Below are positions 8,604-17,759 of a stretch of DNA of 64,000 nt, piece after piece. This stretch comes from JALZAA01 sp046724655 (GTDB taxonomy: Bacteria; Actinomycetota; Acidimicrobiia; IMCC26256; JACDBD01). The notes under the pieces are model-generated. The model worked only from the letters and a program-made list of their open reading frames with translations. It searched no databases and was not told the origin of the DNA. The DNA lies in assembly GCA_046724655.1 (NCBI GenBank), contig JBKOWY010000018.1, positions 1 to 64,000 on the forward strand. Reading direction: 5' to 3'. A program made the translations under genes and the position numbers. Each line of letters begins with the position of its first letter. Position 1 is the first letter of the stretch.

Positions 8604-10253
8604 CTACGCGCCGCTTGTCGTTTTGGCGTCGCTGCTCCGGTATATAGGCGGTCCAGCGACGCCAAAACCTGAGAGGAACTTCTGCCGGCGCTCGACGAAC
8701 AGTGCCGCTCGTGCGGCGTTGGCGCCGCAGGCGCCGTGCACACCACCGCCCGGGTGCGCGGACGCCGACGCGAGGAACAAACCACGGATCGGTGTCTCGG
8801 CGCGGCCGAGGCCGACGGTGGGCCGAAAGGTCAGCTGCTGGTGCAGCTGGGCGGTGCCGCCGTTCACGGCGCCGTTGACCAAGTTGGCGTCCTCGGCTTC
8901 GAGCATCGGCGGCGTGAGGACGTGCCGGCCGATGATCCGCTCGCTGAAACCCGGCGCGCGCATCTCCACCTCGTGTTCGACCCGCGCTGCGAACGCCTCG
9001 GTCTCGCGCCCGTCCCACTTGCCCGAGATGTCGCCGCCGGCGTCACCGCGAACCCGATGCGGGACATGCGTGTAGCCCCAGACGACCTCGGTCCCGGTCG
9101 GGGACCGCGTCGGATCCGACGTCGTCAGCTGCCCGATCAGCACGAAGGGCCGCGCCGGAACTTGTCCGGTGACGAGCTGGGCCGAGTACTCCGTGAGATG
9201 GTCGAGCGAATCGCCGAGGTGCACCGTGCCGGCGCGGCCGGCGGGCTCCGCCGCCCACGGAACCTTCGCGTCGAGCGCCCAGTCGATCTTGACGGTCGCG
9301 TGGTCGTAGCGGAACCGGCGCATGCCGTCGAGGATGCGCGGCGGCAAGTGCTCGGGGCGCACCAGCGAGCCATAGAGCGCGGGCGCGCCGACATCGGCGA
9401 GCACGGCGCGCCGCACGCCGATCTCTCCGCCGTCCGCCGTGCGAACGGCGACGGCCCGACGTCCGCGCACCTCGATCGCGGTCACGGGCGTCGAGCACAC
9501 CACGCGCCCGCCGTGCGCCTCGAGGCGGCGCACGAGCGCGTCGGTGAGTTGGCCGGAGCCGCCTTCGGGGACGGGGAAGCCGTGCTCCTGGCCGAGCGAG
9601 GCGAGAACCCAGCCGAACAAGCCGCCGAGGGTCTGCTCGGGGCCGAGGTCGGTGTGGAGGGTGTTGCCCGCGAGCAGCATTGCGCCGCCCATGCCCCGGA
9701 ACGACTCGTCGGCCATGGCCCGGACGGGCAGCAACACGAACCGCGCAAAACGCGCCCACTCGCGAGGCCCGACGGCCGCGGCCAGCCGGCCACCGGCGCG
9801 CACCGGCGGGAACGGGGTCAACAAGGCGTCGATCAAATGACGTCCGGCGCGCTGCCACTGCGCATACAGCTCCCGCCAGGCCGCGCCGTCACCGGGGGCG
9901 TAGTTGTCGAGCGACGCCGCAGTCTCGTCGAGATCGGTCGACAGCACTGCGCACCCGCCGTCGGGGGTCGGATGGGCGAGCGCCAGCGGTGCGCGCCGCC
10001 ACCGCAACCCGAAGTCCTCGAGGTGCAGCGCCCGGATGACGGGCGAAGCCGCCGCGAGCGGGTAGAACGCGCTGAACCGGTCGTGGACGAATCCGGGCTG
10101 GGTGAGCTCGCCGCTGCGCACGGCGCCACCGGGATCCGGCTGGGCCTCGAGCACGAGCACGTCCCACCCTTCGTCGGCGAGCATGTTGGCGGCGACGAGC
10201 CCGTTCGGCCCGCTCCCGATGACCACCGCGTCCGGATTCTCAGTCATTCCCAC
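8604..10253 (-). CDS. FAD-dependent oxidoreductase, phytoene-desaturase-like
   Basis: 549 residues. An N-terminal Rossmann motif GSGPNG and 'VLEAQPDPGGAVRSGE' identify the CrtI/phytoene dehydrogenase-related family; the C-terminal 'GLFLASASAHPGGGVHGACG' closes the FAD site. No other carotenoid genes are near, so a carotenoid role is not supported; many such proteins act on unknown lipids. The last 25 or so residues run through a palindromic repeat (8620-8668), so the native stop may have been shifted by that repeat. Confidence 0.85.
   Translation of the reverse strand: MGMTENPDAVVIGSGPNGLVAANMLADEGWDVLVLEAQPDPGGAVRSGELTQPGFVHDRFSAFYPLAAASPVIRALHLEDFGLRWRRAPLALAHPTPDGGCAVLSTDLDETAASLDNYAPGDGAAWRELYAQWQRAGRHLIDALLTPFPPVRAGGRLAAAVGPREWARFARFVLLPVRAMADESFRGMGGAMLLAGNTLHTDLGPEQTLGGLFGWVLASLGQEHGFPVPEGGSGQLTDALVRRLEAHGGRVVCSTPVTAIEVRGRRAVAVRTADGGEIGVRRAVLADVGAPALYGSLVRPEHLPPRILDGMRRFRYDHATVKIDWALDAKVPWAAEPAGRAGTVHLGDSLDHLTEYSAQLVTGQVPARPFVLIGQLTTSDPTRSPTGTEVVWGYTHVPHRVRGDAGGDISGKWDGRETEAFAARVEHEVEMRAPGFSERIIGRHVLTPPMLEAEDANLVNGAVNGGTAQLHQQLTFRPTVGLGRAETPIRGLFLASASAHPGGGVHGACGANAARAALFVERRQKFLSGFGVAGPPIYRSSDAKTTSGA
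8620..8668. repeat. palindromic element with TTTTGGCGTC arms
   Basis: GTTTTGGCGTCGCTG (8620-8634) and its exact complement (8654-8668) form a 15-bp perfect stem around 19 bases containing TATATAGG. It lies inside the 3' end of the oxidoreductase gene. A related but weaker palindrome is at 63602-63638. Confidence 0.7.
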
Positions 10254-10295
10254 ACCCAGTCTCGCGGTCCATCAACCGGACAACGAATCGGTCGC

Positions 10296-10640
10296 TCAGG
10301 CCTGCTCTTGGCGACGGCGGGCGTCCTCGAGGAGCTCGAGCACTTCGGTGTCGACGGCCGCCGCCTCCGGGCCGTAGCCCAGCACCGCGGTGCCTTGCGC
10401 GCCGCAGTGCGGGCACGCAAGACCCACGACCGCAAGCATGTCGTCAGGATCGGAGGCGCCCTCGAGCCGCCGGAGGTGCCGGAACACGGTGTCGTCGGCG
10501 GGCGAGAGACGGTGGCACGTGAGGCATTCGACCTGCCCGCCCTCCCGCGGCATGAACTGGCCGGTGAACCCGAGCGACTCGAGCTCACTGAGCACTTCGA
10601 GGATCGTCTCGTCCTCGCCTTCCCCGGGCACGTACTCCAT
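10296..10640 (-). CDS. small zinc-ribbon-like protein
   Basis: 114 residues. Two Cys pairs (CLTC at about residue 39 and CPHC at about residue 76) probably bind one zinc. The rest is acidic with a C-terminal helix. Function unknown. It is transcribed towards the phytoene-desaturase-like gene and is divergent from the helicase. Confidence 0.7.
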   Translation of the reverse strand: MEYVPGEGEDETILEVLSELESLGFTGQFMPREGGQVECLTCHRLSPADDTVFRHLRRLEGASDPDDMLAVVGLACPHCGAQGTAVLGYGPEAAAVDTEVLELLEDARRRQEQA

Positions 10641-10687
10641 CTACGAAGAAGCTACCCGCGCGTGGACACGGTTTTTGGCGTCTGACC

Positions 10688-10696
10688 TGGTAGAAT
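10688..10696 (+). promoter_or_regulatory. extended -10 promoter for the DEAD-box gene
   Basis: TGGTAGAAT is an extended -10 (TGn plus TAGAAT) without a clear -35. A 140-base leader follows, with the stem GCGAGC/GCTCGC around 10710-10730. Long leaders are common in autoregulated RNA helicase genes; regulation here is inference. Confidence 0.45.
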
Positions 10697-10842
10697 GCTT
10701 GTAGCGAGCGAAACCACCACTGCTCGCGGGTCACCTCATCGTTCCGTTCGCGGTTCGCGCACGGGTCCGAGGAGACCCACCGCCGGAGGGTGCGGCGGGC
10801 GCGACCACAAGCAGACGCGAACAGAAAGAGGCGACTTCCACA

Positions 10843-12012
10843 GTGTCATCCACGTTCGAGACGCTCGGCGTTCCTGCCGATCTCGTCGCCGCGCTCGCGC
10901 GCGACGACATCACCGAGCCGTTCCCCATCCAAGGGCTCACCATTCCCGACGCCCTGGCGGGCCGCGACATCTGCGGCAAGGCCAAGACCGGGTCGGGCAA
11001 GACCCTCGCGTTCGGGCTTCCGCTGCTCGAACGCGTCGGCCGGGCTGAGCCCAAGGCCCCCCGTGGCCTCGTGCTCACACCGACCCGCGAGCTCGCCAAC
11101 CAGGTCAAGAACGTCCTCGCTCCGCTGGGCAAGCTCCGCGGCGTGCGCGTCACGGCCGTCTACGGCGGCGTAGCGATGGACAAGCAGATCGCCGCGCTCC
11201 GCAAGGGCGTCGACGCCGTGATCGGGACGCCCGGCCGGCTCATCGACCTCCTCGAACGGGGGGAGCTTTCACTGCGTGCGGTCGAGATCCTCGTCGTCGA
11301 CGAAGCCGACCGCATGGCCGACCTGGGCTTCATGCCCCAGGTGCAGAAGCTGCTCCATCGCATCGAGTCCGAGCACCAGACGATGCTGTTCTCCGCCACG
11401 CTCGATGGTGCCGTACGCAGGCTCGTCGACCGATACATGCACGATCCTGTCCGCCACGAAGTCGAGTCGCGTGAGGCGACCGTCGACGAGATGCAGCACC
11501 GCTTCCTGCACGTCCACCAGATGGACAAGGTGAAGGTCGCCGCCGCGATCAGTCGTGGCGCTGAAAGGACGCTCGTCTTCGTGCGCACGAAGCGGGGCGC
11601 GGACCGCCTCGTGAGCCAGCTGCGCCGCGAGGGCGTGCGCGCCGGCGCCATCCACGGCGATCTGCGGCAGGGCGCGCGCGAGCGGGCGCTGGCCGACTTT
11701 TCCCGGGGCAAGCTTCCGGTGCTCGTCGCCACCGACGTCGCCGCCCGCGGCATCCACGTCGACAACGTGGACGTGGTCGTGCACTACGACCCGGCCGACG
11801 ACGAGAAGGCCTATCTCCACCGTTCCGGCCGTACCGCTCGCGCCGGCGAGGCGGGTACCGCCGTCACGCTCATGCTCTGGAACCAGGAGAACTTCGTACA
11901 CGTCGTGCGGCGGCGACTCGGTCTCGACGAGCCCATCGTCGAGGTCTTCTCCAACGACCCCCGGCTCACCGACCTCTCGAGCTTCGACACCGCCCACAGC
12001 GCCGTCGCCTGA
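10843..12012 (+). CDS. DEAD/DEAH-box RNA helicase
   Basis: 389 residues, GTG start with AAAGAGG upstream. All core motifs are visible: Q motif 'EPFPIQ', AKTGSGKT (motif I), 'PTRELA', 'GTPGR', DEAD as 'VVDEADRM', SAT as 'LFSATL', and 'HRSGRTARAG' (motif VI). It is a minimal two-domain core without a C-terminal RNA-binding extension. Likely roles are rRNA or mRNA remodelling or cold response. Confidence 0.92.
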   Translation: MSSTFETLGVPADLVAALARDDITEPFPIQGLTIPDALAGRDICGKAKTGSGKTLAFGLPLLERVGRAEPKAPRGLVLTPTRELANQVKNVLAPLGKLRGVRVTAVYGGVAMDKQIAALRKGVDAVIGTPGRLIDLLERGELSLRAVEILVVDEADRMADLGFMPQVQKLLHRIESEHQTMLFSATLDGAVRRLVDRYMHDPVRHEVESREATVDEMQHRFLHVHQMDKVKVAAAISRGAERTLVFVRTKRGADRLVSQLRREGVRAGAIHGDLRQGARERALADFSRGKLPVLVATDVAARGIHVDNVDVVVHYDPADDEKAYLHRSGRTARAGEAGTAVTLMLWNQENFVHVVRRRLGLDEPIVEVFSNDPRLTDLSSFDTAHSAVA

Positions 12013-12069
12013 GCCAATGGTCGGCCGAAAAGCGACACCGTGGCGGCGGGCGCGTGTCACGATGGCCGC

Positions 12070-13260
12070 ATGACGCGCATCTCACGCCGAGTCGGCGAGA
12101 TCACCGAGTCCGCCACGTTGGCCGTCGACGCCCGCGCCAAGGCGCTCAAGGCCGCGGGCGAGGACGTAATCGGGTTCGGGGCCGGCGAGCCCGACTTCCC
12201 GACGCCCGACCACATCGTCGCCGCCGCCGTCGAAGCGTGCCGCGACCCGCGCAACCATCACTACACGCCTACGGGCGGGCTACCGGAGCTGCGAGCCGCG
12301 ATCGCGGAGAAGACTCACCGAGACTCCGGCGTCGCGTGCGACGCGTCCCAGGTGCTCGTCACGAACGGCGCCAAGCATGCCGTCTACGAGGCGCTCCAGA
12401 CGATCGTCAACCCCGGTGACGAGGTATTGCTGCCGGGGCCGTACTGGACGACGTACCCGGAGACGATCGCGCTCGCCGGCGGCACGACCGTGGTCGTGCC
12501 GACCAACGAGGCGACCGAGTTTCGCGTCATGGTCGGGCAACTCGAAGCGGCCCGCACGCCGCGCACGAAAGCGCTGTTCTTCATCTCACCCGGCAACCCC
12601 ACCGGCGCCGTATACCGGCCGGAAGACGTCGAGGCCATCGGGCGCTGGGCGCTCGAGCACAGCCTATGGGTGATCAGCGACGAGATCTACGAGCACCTCA
12701 CGTTCGGCGACCACCGATTCGCGTCGATGCCGGGACTCGTAGCCGAACTCGCCGGCAGCAGCCTCATCCTCAACGGGGTCGCCAAGACGTACGCCATGAC
12801 GGGCTGGCGCGTCGGCTGGATCGTCGGCCCGCCCGACGTCATCAAGGCTGCGACCAACCTCCAATCGCACTCGACGTCCAACGTTGCCAACGTGTCGCAG
12901 GCGGCGGCGATCGCCGCGTTGAACGGCGATCTCGAAGCGGTCGCATCGATGCGCGCGGTGTTCGAACGCCGCGGGACGCGCATGCACGAGCTGCTGTCCG
13001 GCATCCCGGGCGTGTCCTGTCTCGCTCCGCAGGGCGCGTTCTACTGCTTCCCGTCATTCGAAGGCGTGCTCGGCCGCGAGATCGGTGGGCGCACCTGTCG
13101 GAGCACGCTCGACCTCGCGGCTGTGCTCCTCGACGAGGCGAAGGTCGCCGTGGTTCCCGGCGAGGCATTCGGCGCGCCCGGGTACGCGCGCCTGTCGTTC
13201 GCGACCTCCGACGACGACATCGAAGAAGGCCTGCAGCGCATGGCCAAGCTGTTCTCGTAA
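12070..13260 (+). CDS. pyridoxal-phosphate aminotransferase (aspartate aminotransferase type)
   Basis: 396 residues from the ATG at 12070, which follows a CACGAT -10-like element by 6 bases. Class I/II fold: 'GAGEPDFPTPDHI', 'TNGAKHAVYE', 'SPGNPTGAVY', and the PLP lysine in 'GVAKTYAMTGWRVGW'. The sequence fits the aspartate/prephenate aminotransferase Ib group. The next gene is serA, so it may supply aspartate or act in serine-related transamination (inference). Confidence 0.88.
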   Translation: MTRISRRVGEITESATLAVDARAKALKAAGEDVIGFGAGEPDFPTPDHIVAAAVEACRDPRNHHYTPTGGLPELRAAIAEKTHRDSGVACDASQVLVTNGAKHAVYEALQTIVNPGDEVLLPGPYWTTYPETIALAGGTTVVVPTNEATEFRVMVGQLEAARTPRTKALFFISPGNPTGAVYRPEDVEAIGRWALEHSLWVISDEIYEHLTFGDHRFASMPGLVAELAGSSLILNGVAKTYAMTGWRVGWIVGPPDVIKAATNLQSHSTSNVANVSQAAAIAALNGDLEAVASMRAVFERRGTRMHELLSGIPGVSCLAPQGAFYCFPSFEGVLGREIGGRTCRSTLDLAAVLLDEAKVAVVPGEAFGAPGYARLSFATSDDDIEEGLQRMAKLFS

Positions 13261-13292
13261 CGCAAAACACCGTCGGCCTGGTAGGACCCCGG

Positions 13293-13298
13293 TAGGGT
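13293..13298 (+). promoter_or_regulatory. -10 element of serA, leaderless
   Basis: TAGGGT ends 6 bases before the serA ATG, so the transcript should begin at or next to the start codon. Confidence 0.45.
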
Positions 13299-13304
13299 CG
13301 AAGC

Positions 13305-14888
13305 ATGGCGCGTGTCCTCGTCACCGAGCAGATAGCCCCGCGAGGGCTCGACGCGCTGCGGACCGCCGGCCTCGAGGTGGATGAGCGCCTCGACCTGACC
13401 CCCGACGAGCTGCCGGACGCGGTGAAGGGCGCGGCCGCCGTCATCGTCCGCAGCGCGACCCGGGTGACCGCCGAGGTCCTCGACGCCGGCACGGACCTCG
13501 TCGTCATCGGACGGGCGGGGATCGGACTCGACAACGTCGACGTCGCCGCGGCGACGCGCCGGGGCGTCATGGTCGTCAACGCGCCGCAGTCGAACGTTCT
13601 GTCGGCGGCCGAGCACACGCTCGCCCTGCTGCTCGCGCAGGCCCGCAACGTCCCCCAGGCCGACCGGGACCTGCGCGCCGGCAACTGGAACCGGTCCCGG
13701 TGGGAAGGCATCGAGCTTCACGACAAGACCCTCGGCGTCGTCGGCCTCGGCCGGGTCGGCGTCCTCGTCGCTCAGCGCGCCCACGCCTTCGGTATGCGCA
13801 TCGCGGCGTTCGATCCTTACGTGAGCGGTGAGCGTGCCCGTCAGCTCGGGGTACGGCTCGTGCCGACGCTCGAGGAGCTCGTCGCCACCGTCGACTTCCT
13901 GACCGTGCACCTGCCGAAGACCCCCGAGACGATCGGCCTCATCGGCCGGGACGCGCTCGCGAAGGCCAAACCGACGCTCCGGATCGTGAACACGGCACGT
14001 GGTGGCATCGTCGACGAGGACGCGCTCGACGAGGCCCTGCGCGAGGAGCGCATCGCGGGAGCCGCACTCGACGTGTTCGACGTGGAGCCCACGGCCGAGT
14101 CGCCGCTGTTCGAGCTCGACAACGTGGTCGTCACACCGCATTTGGGGGCGTCGACCGCCGAGGCCCAGGACAAGGCGGGGCAGACGATCGCCGAGCAGGT
14201 CGTGCTCGCGCTGGCGGGCGACTTCGTTCCCTACGCCGTGAACGTCGCGGCCACCGAAGCGTCGGAGACCGTCCGTCCCTTCCTCCCGCTCGCCGAGCGG
14301 CTCGGCACGCTCTTCACCGCGCTGGCCGGGGGCGTCGTCGACACGCTCGAGGTGACCTACGAGGGTGAGATCGCCGACTACGACTGCCGCGTGCTGACGC
14401 TCGCGATCACCCGCGGCGTGCTCGCGTCGGTCGTCGACGAGCCCGTCTCGTTCGTGAACGCGCCGCAGCTCGCCGAGATGCGAGGGCTCGAGATACGTGA
14501 GACGACCTCGTCGTCTTCCCGCGACTACGTCAACCTCGTCTCAATGCGAGGCAAGGTCGGCGACCGGCCGGTGCATGTCGCCGGCACGCTCGCCGGACAG
14601 CGGGGGGAGCCGCGCATCGTCGGCATCGACGACCACAGCATCGAGGTCCCGCCGTCGAGCCACATGGTCGTCGTCCGCAACGAGGACGTGCCTGGGATGA
14701 TCGGCAAAGTCGGCACGATCCTCGGCAGCGCCGGTCTGAACATCGAAGACATGCGGGTCGGCAAGAGCCCGGCGGGGGAGGCCGCGCTCATGGTGCTCAC
14801 CACGTCGACGGCGGTTCAGGCCGACGTCGTCGAGCGACTCCGCGCCGAACGCGGCATCGTGGACGCCAAAGCGATCGAGCTGGATTAG
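13305..14888 (+). CDS. serA: D-3-phosphoglycerate dehydrogenase
   Basis: 527 residues, the length of the long actinobacterial SerA. Order: substrate domain, NAD-binding domain with 'GVVGLGRVGVLVA' (about residue 145) and 'TARGGIVDEDAL', catalytic His in 'PHLGAST' (about residue 279), an intervening allosteric domain (about 315-450) and a C-terminal ACT domain ('VPGMIGKVGTILGSAGLNI') for serine feedback. It oxidises 3-phosphoglycerate in the first step of serine synthesis. It converges with the next small gene (4-base overlap). Confidence 0.95.
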   Translation: MARVLVTEQIAPRGLDALRTAGLEVDERLDLTPDELPDAVKGAAAVIVRSATRVTAEVLDAGTDLVVIGRAGIGLDNVDVAAATRRGVMVVNAPQSNVLSAAEHTLALLLAQARNVPQADRDLRAGNWNRSRWEGIELHDKTLGVVGLGRVGVLVAQRAHAFGMRIAAFDPYVSGERARQLGVRLVPTLEELVATVDFLTVHLPKTPETIGLIGRDALAKAKPTLRIVNTARGGIVDEDALDEALREERIAGAALDVFDVEPTAESPLFELDNVVVTPHLGASTAEAQDKAGQTIAEQVVLALAGDFVPYAVNVAATEASETVRPFLPLAERLGTLFTALAGGVVDTLEVTYEGEIADYDCRVLTLAITRGVLASVVDEPVSFVNAPQLAEMRGLEIRETTSSSSRDYVNLVSMRGKVGDRPVHVAGTLAGQRGEPRIVGIDDHSIEVPPSSHMVVVRNEDVPGMIGKVGTILGSAGLNIEDMRVGKSPAGEAALMVLTTSTAVQADVVERLRAERGIVDAKAIELD

Positions 14889-15325
14889 CGGGCCGCTCGC
14901 CTCAAACCGTCGGCCTCGGCGGCGGCGGGATTGCGGTAGCAGCGGTCGGGGTGTGTGCGCTCGTAGTTGAGGCCGCCGGCCACGTGGTAGATGTGGCTCG
15001 ACATCTTCGCCTTCACGGGGTGGCTGGCCGGGCACGCGCCGTCGACGGGCTCGACCCAGGCGTCGCCCGCATCCGCTGCCACCACCGGCGCGGCTTCGGG
15101 CGCCGGCGCGGTGGCGGGTGACGTGGCGGTCGCCGGAGTTGGCGTGACCGTGACCGGTGTGGCGGGGGGCGATTCCTCGATTCGAGGCTGCGGCGGGTAC
15201 GGCGCCGGTTGGGACTGCCACCGCAGATCGGACTCCGAGCGCTGCGTCTCGAACCAGCGCCAGACCGCGTACGCCGCCGCCGCCAGCAGCCCCAGCTTGA
15301 ACATCCGCTTCAGGAATCGCCTCAC
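14885..15325 (-). CDS. membrane-anchored protein with a C-terminal 'sunset'-type Cys domain
   Basis: 146 residues from a GTG at 15325 with GAGGAGGGGG upstream. A single N-terminal membrane segment ('LGLLAAAAYAVWRWF') is followed by a Pro/Ala/Thr-rich linker (about residues 40-95). The C-terminal module reads 'DGACPASHPVKAK', 'IYHVAGGLNYERTHPDRCY'. This small conserved actinobacterial domain has been named 'sunset'; its function is unknown. The topology suggests that the domain is displayed outside the membrane. Confidence 0.7.
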   Translation of the reverse strand: MRRFLKRMFKLGLLAAAAYAVWRWFETQRSESDLRWQSQPAPYPPQPRIEESPPATPVTVTPTPATATSPATAPAPEAAPVVAADAGDAWVEPVDGACPASHPVKAKMSSHIYHVAGGLNYERTHPDRCYRNPAAAEADGLRRAAR

Positions 15326-15375
15326 AGCATTCCCCCTCCTCGAGTCCCCGCAAGTCTCGCACGCGCACAAAGAAA

Positions 15376-15404
15376 TTGACTCGTCCCGGCCCAGCTGCGA
15401 CCAT
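15376..15404 (+). promoter_or_regulatory. candidate promoter of the leuA leader
   Basis: TTGACT (15376-15381), a 17-bp spacer, then TGC-GACCAT (-10 at 15399-15404). The leader-peptide ATG lies 9 bases further on, so the transcript may start almost at the ATG. Confidence 0.5.
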
Positions 15405-15413
15405 GAGCGGACC

Positions 15414-15467
15414 ATGACGAAGGAACTGCGCCCCGACAGCATCAACAGCGGCCTGCTCCTTACCTAG
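15414..15467 (+). CDS. leuA leader peptide
   Basis: 17 codons, MTKELRPDSINSGLLLT, with three adjacent Leu codons (CTG CTC CTT, 15453-15461) just before the stop. A hairpin and a terminator follow directly and then leuA. This is the layout of a translation-controlled attenuator: ribosomes stalling at the Leu codons when leucine is scarce should allow read-through. Confidence 0.75.
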   Translation: MTKELRPDSINSGLLLT

Positions 15468-15468
15468 T

Positions 15469-15528
15469 CGCGAGCACCCTCCGGTGCTCGCGGACGCCTC
15501 CTCGTGCCTTCGGGCCGGGGAGGTTTTT
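15469..15528 (+). terminator. leuA attenuator (hairpin plus intrinsic terminator)
   Basis: First a perfect 10-bp stem (15469-15478 with 15483-15492, loop CTCC). Then a terminator stem (15497-15508 with 15513-15523, TTCG loop, one bulge) ending in TTTTT (15524-15528). The leuA start is 33 bases further on. Confidence 0.75.
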
Positions 15529-15561
15529 CGTTGCCGAGAAACCAAACGGCGGGAGAGCGAG

Positions 15562-17103
15562 ATGGACCGAGTACGGATCTTCGACACGACGCTGCGGGAC
15601 GGCGAGCAGTCGCCGGGCATCTCGCTGGACGTAGCCGAGAAGCTCGAGATCGCCGAGCAGCTTGCCCGCCTGGGCGTCGACGTCATCGAGGCCGGGTTCC
15701 CGATCGCGAGCCAGGGCGACTTCGACGCCGTCGAGGCCATCGCCAAGAGCGTGCGGGGCTCGACGATCGCCGCACTCTCACGAACCGGATTCAAGGACAT
15801 CGACCGGGCCTGGGAGGCCGTTCACCACGCCGAACGGCCCCGCCTGCACGTGTTCATTGCCACCTCGCCCATCCACATGAAGAAGAAGCTGCGGATGACC
15901 GAGGACCAGGTCAAGGAGGAGGCGGCAGCCGGTGTTCGCCGGGCGCGGGGCTACTGCGAGGACGTCGAGTTCTCGCCCGAGGACGGCAGCCGTTCCGAAG
16001 TCGACTTCATGTGCGAGGTGTGTCAGATCGCGGTCGACAACGGCGCGACCACGATCAACATCCCCGACACCGTGGGTTTCGGCGTCCCCGAGGAGTTCGC
16101 CGAGCTCATCTCGTACGTCGTGGCGCGAGTCAGGGGCGACTACGTCGTGTCCACCCATTGTCACAACGACCTCGGCCTCGCGGTCGCCAACTCGCTGGCC
16201 GGCGTGAACGCCGGCGCTCGCCAGGTCGAGTGCGCCATCAATGGCATCGGCGAGCGCGCCGGCAACGCCGCCCTCGAAGAGGTCGTGATGGCCATCAAGA
16301 CGAGGAGCGATTACTTCAACCATCTCGACGTCGGTGTGCGCACCGAGGAGCTGGCGCGCACGTCACGCATCGTGTCGCGGCTCACAGGCTACCCGGTGCA
16401 GTACAACAAGGCCGTCGTCGGTCGCAACGCGTTCGCGCACGAGGCCGGCATCCACCAGCACGGCGTCCTCGAGGACAAAGAGACCTACGAGATCATGGAC
16501 GCCAACACGGTGGGGCAGGAGGCCGCGCAGATCGTCCTCGGTAAGCACTCGGGCCGGCACGCCTTTGCCGACTCGCTCGCGAAGATGGGCATCAAGATCC
16601 AGGGCGACGCGCTGAACACGGCGTTCACTCGCTTCAAGGAGCTCGCGGATCGCAAGGTGCAGATCACCGAGGCCGATCTCGAGGCCATCGTGGCCGAGGA
16701 GCTCGGCACCGGGATCGTGCACCGCTTCGACGTCGTGAGCCTCGACCTGTCGGGCGGCACGTCCTCGACGCCGACCGCGAAGGTCGTGCTGACCGATGGC
16801 GACGGAAAGCTCGAAGCCGAAGGATCGGGCAACGGCATGATCGACGCCGCCATCGCCGCCATCGCACAAGCGACCGGCGTCGAGGGCCGGCTCACCGACT
16901 TCCAGGTGCACGCGGTGACCGGAGGTGGTGACGCGCTCGGCGACGTCGTCGTGCAGCTCGAGGCGGACGGCATGAAGGTCACCGGCCGCGGCGTATCGAC
17001 CGACGTGGTCGAGGCATCCGCTCGTGCCTACCTGAACGCCGTCAACCGCGTCGTCAGGCTGCGCGAGCGCGGGGAGGAACGCGAGATCGAGATCGGCCCG
17101 TGA
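15562..17103 (+). CDS. leuA: 2-isopropylmalate synthase
   Basis: 513 residues from the ATG at 15562 (GGGAGAG upstream). HMGL-like TIM barrel: 'RIFDTTLRDGEQSPG' at the start, metal ligands in 'STHCHNDLGLAVAN' and 'GIGERAGN'. A C-terminal LeuA dimer/allosteric domain (about residues 385-505) mediates leucine feedback. The size matches the E. coli-type enzyme rather than the longer mycobacterial form. It condenses acetyl-CoA with 2-oxoisovalerate, the first step of leucine synthesis. Confidence 0.95.
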   Translation: MDRVRIFDTTLRDGEQSPGISLDVAEKLEIAEQLARLGVDVIEAGFPIASQGDFDAVEAIAKSVRGSTIAALSRTGFKDIDRAWEAVHHAERPRLHVFIATSPIHMKKKLRMTEDQVKEEAAAGVRRARGYCEDVEFSPEDGSRSEVDFMCEVCQIAVDNGATTINIPDTVGFGVPEEFAELISYVVARVRGDYVVSTHCHNDLGLAVANSLAGVNAGARQVECAINGIGERAGNAALEEVVMAIKTRSDYFNHLDVGVRTEELARTSRIVSRLTGYPVQYNKAVVGRNAFAHEAGIHQHGVLEDKETYEIMDANTVGQEAAQIVLGKHSGRHAFADSLAKMGIKIQGDALNTAFTRFKELADRKVQITEADLEAIVAEELGTGIVHRFDVVSLDLSGGTSSTPTAKVVLTDGDGKLEAEGSGNGMIDAAIAAIAQATGVEGRLTDFQVHAVTGGGDALGDVVVQLEADGMKVTGRGVSTDVVEASARAYLNAVNRVVRLRERGEEREIEIGP

Positions 17104-17759
17104 CGGCAGCGCCGGTCAACCGGTGGACCGAGGCGGCCTGGGCCCAGCGTTATTTGAGCGAGCGCGACGACATCCCCCACCGCATGGAGGGCTTCGCGGT
17201 GCTGATGGAGCTGCTCCCGCCGGCGCCGCGCCGGGTGCTCGACCTCGGCACCGGCGACGGCTTCACGCTCGGCCTCGTGCGGGGCGCGCACCCCGACGTC
17301 GAGGGTGTCGGCGTCGACTTCTCGGCTGAGATGCTCGGGCGCGCCCGCGAGCGCTTTGCCGGCGAGACCGGCGTCGAGATCGTCGAGCACGACCTCGACC
17401 GGCCGCTAGCGGCGCTCGGGCGCTTCGACCTCGTCGTGTCGAGCTTCGCGATCCATCACTGTGTCGACGAGCGCAAACGGGCGTTGTACGGCGAGGTCTT
17501 CGACGTGCTCGAGCCGGGCGGCCCGTTCTTGAATCTCGAGCACGTGGACTCGCCGACGCCGGAGCTGCACGTGGCGTTCCTCGCCGCTGTCGGCAGGACC
17601 CCGGCGCAAGACGACCCGTCGAACAAGCTCGTCGATGTCGAGATGCAGCTCGGGTGGCTGCGCGACATCGGCTTCACGGACGTCGACTGCTTCTGGAAAT
17701 GGCGCGAGCTGGCGCTGCTCGCGGCGGTCAAACCGCAGGAGGGTTCAAGCGGCGAGTAG
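17100..17759 (+). CDS. class I SAM-dependent methyltransferase
   Basis: 219 residues; the GTG start overlaps the leuA stop (GTGA), so it is translated together with leuA. SAM-binding motif I is 'VLDLGTGDGFTLG', followed by 'VEGVGVDFSAEML' and 'FDLVVSSFAIHH'. The substrate is unknown; coupling to leuA may only reflect compact gene order. Confidence 0.85.
   Translation: MTAAPVNRWTEAAWAQRYLSERDDIPHRMEGFAVLMELLPPAPRRVLDLGTGDGFTLGLVRGAHPDVEGVGVDFSAEMLGRARERFAGETGVEIVEHDLDRPLAALGRFDLVVSSFAIHHCVDERKRALYGEVFDVLEPGGPFLNLEHVDSPTPELHVAFLAAVGRTPAQDDPSNKLVDVEMQLGWLRDIGFTDVDCFWKWRELALLAAVKPQEGSSGE

Noticed and set aside
8604..10253. The oxidoreductase as a carotenoid gene
   Set aside because: No crtB, crtE or other carotenoid gene is near, and the family is broad.
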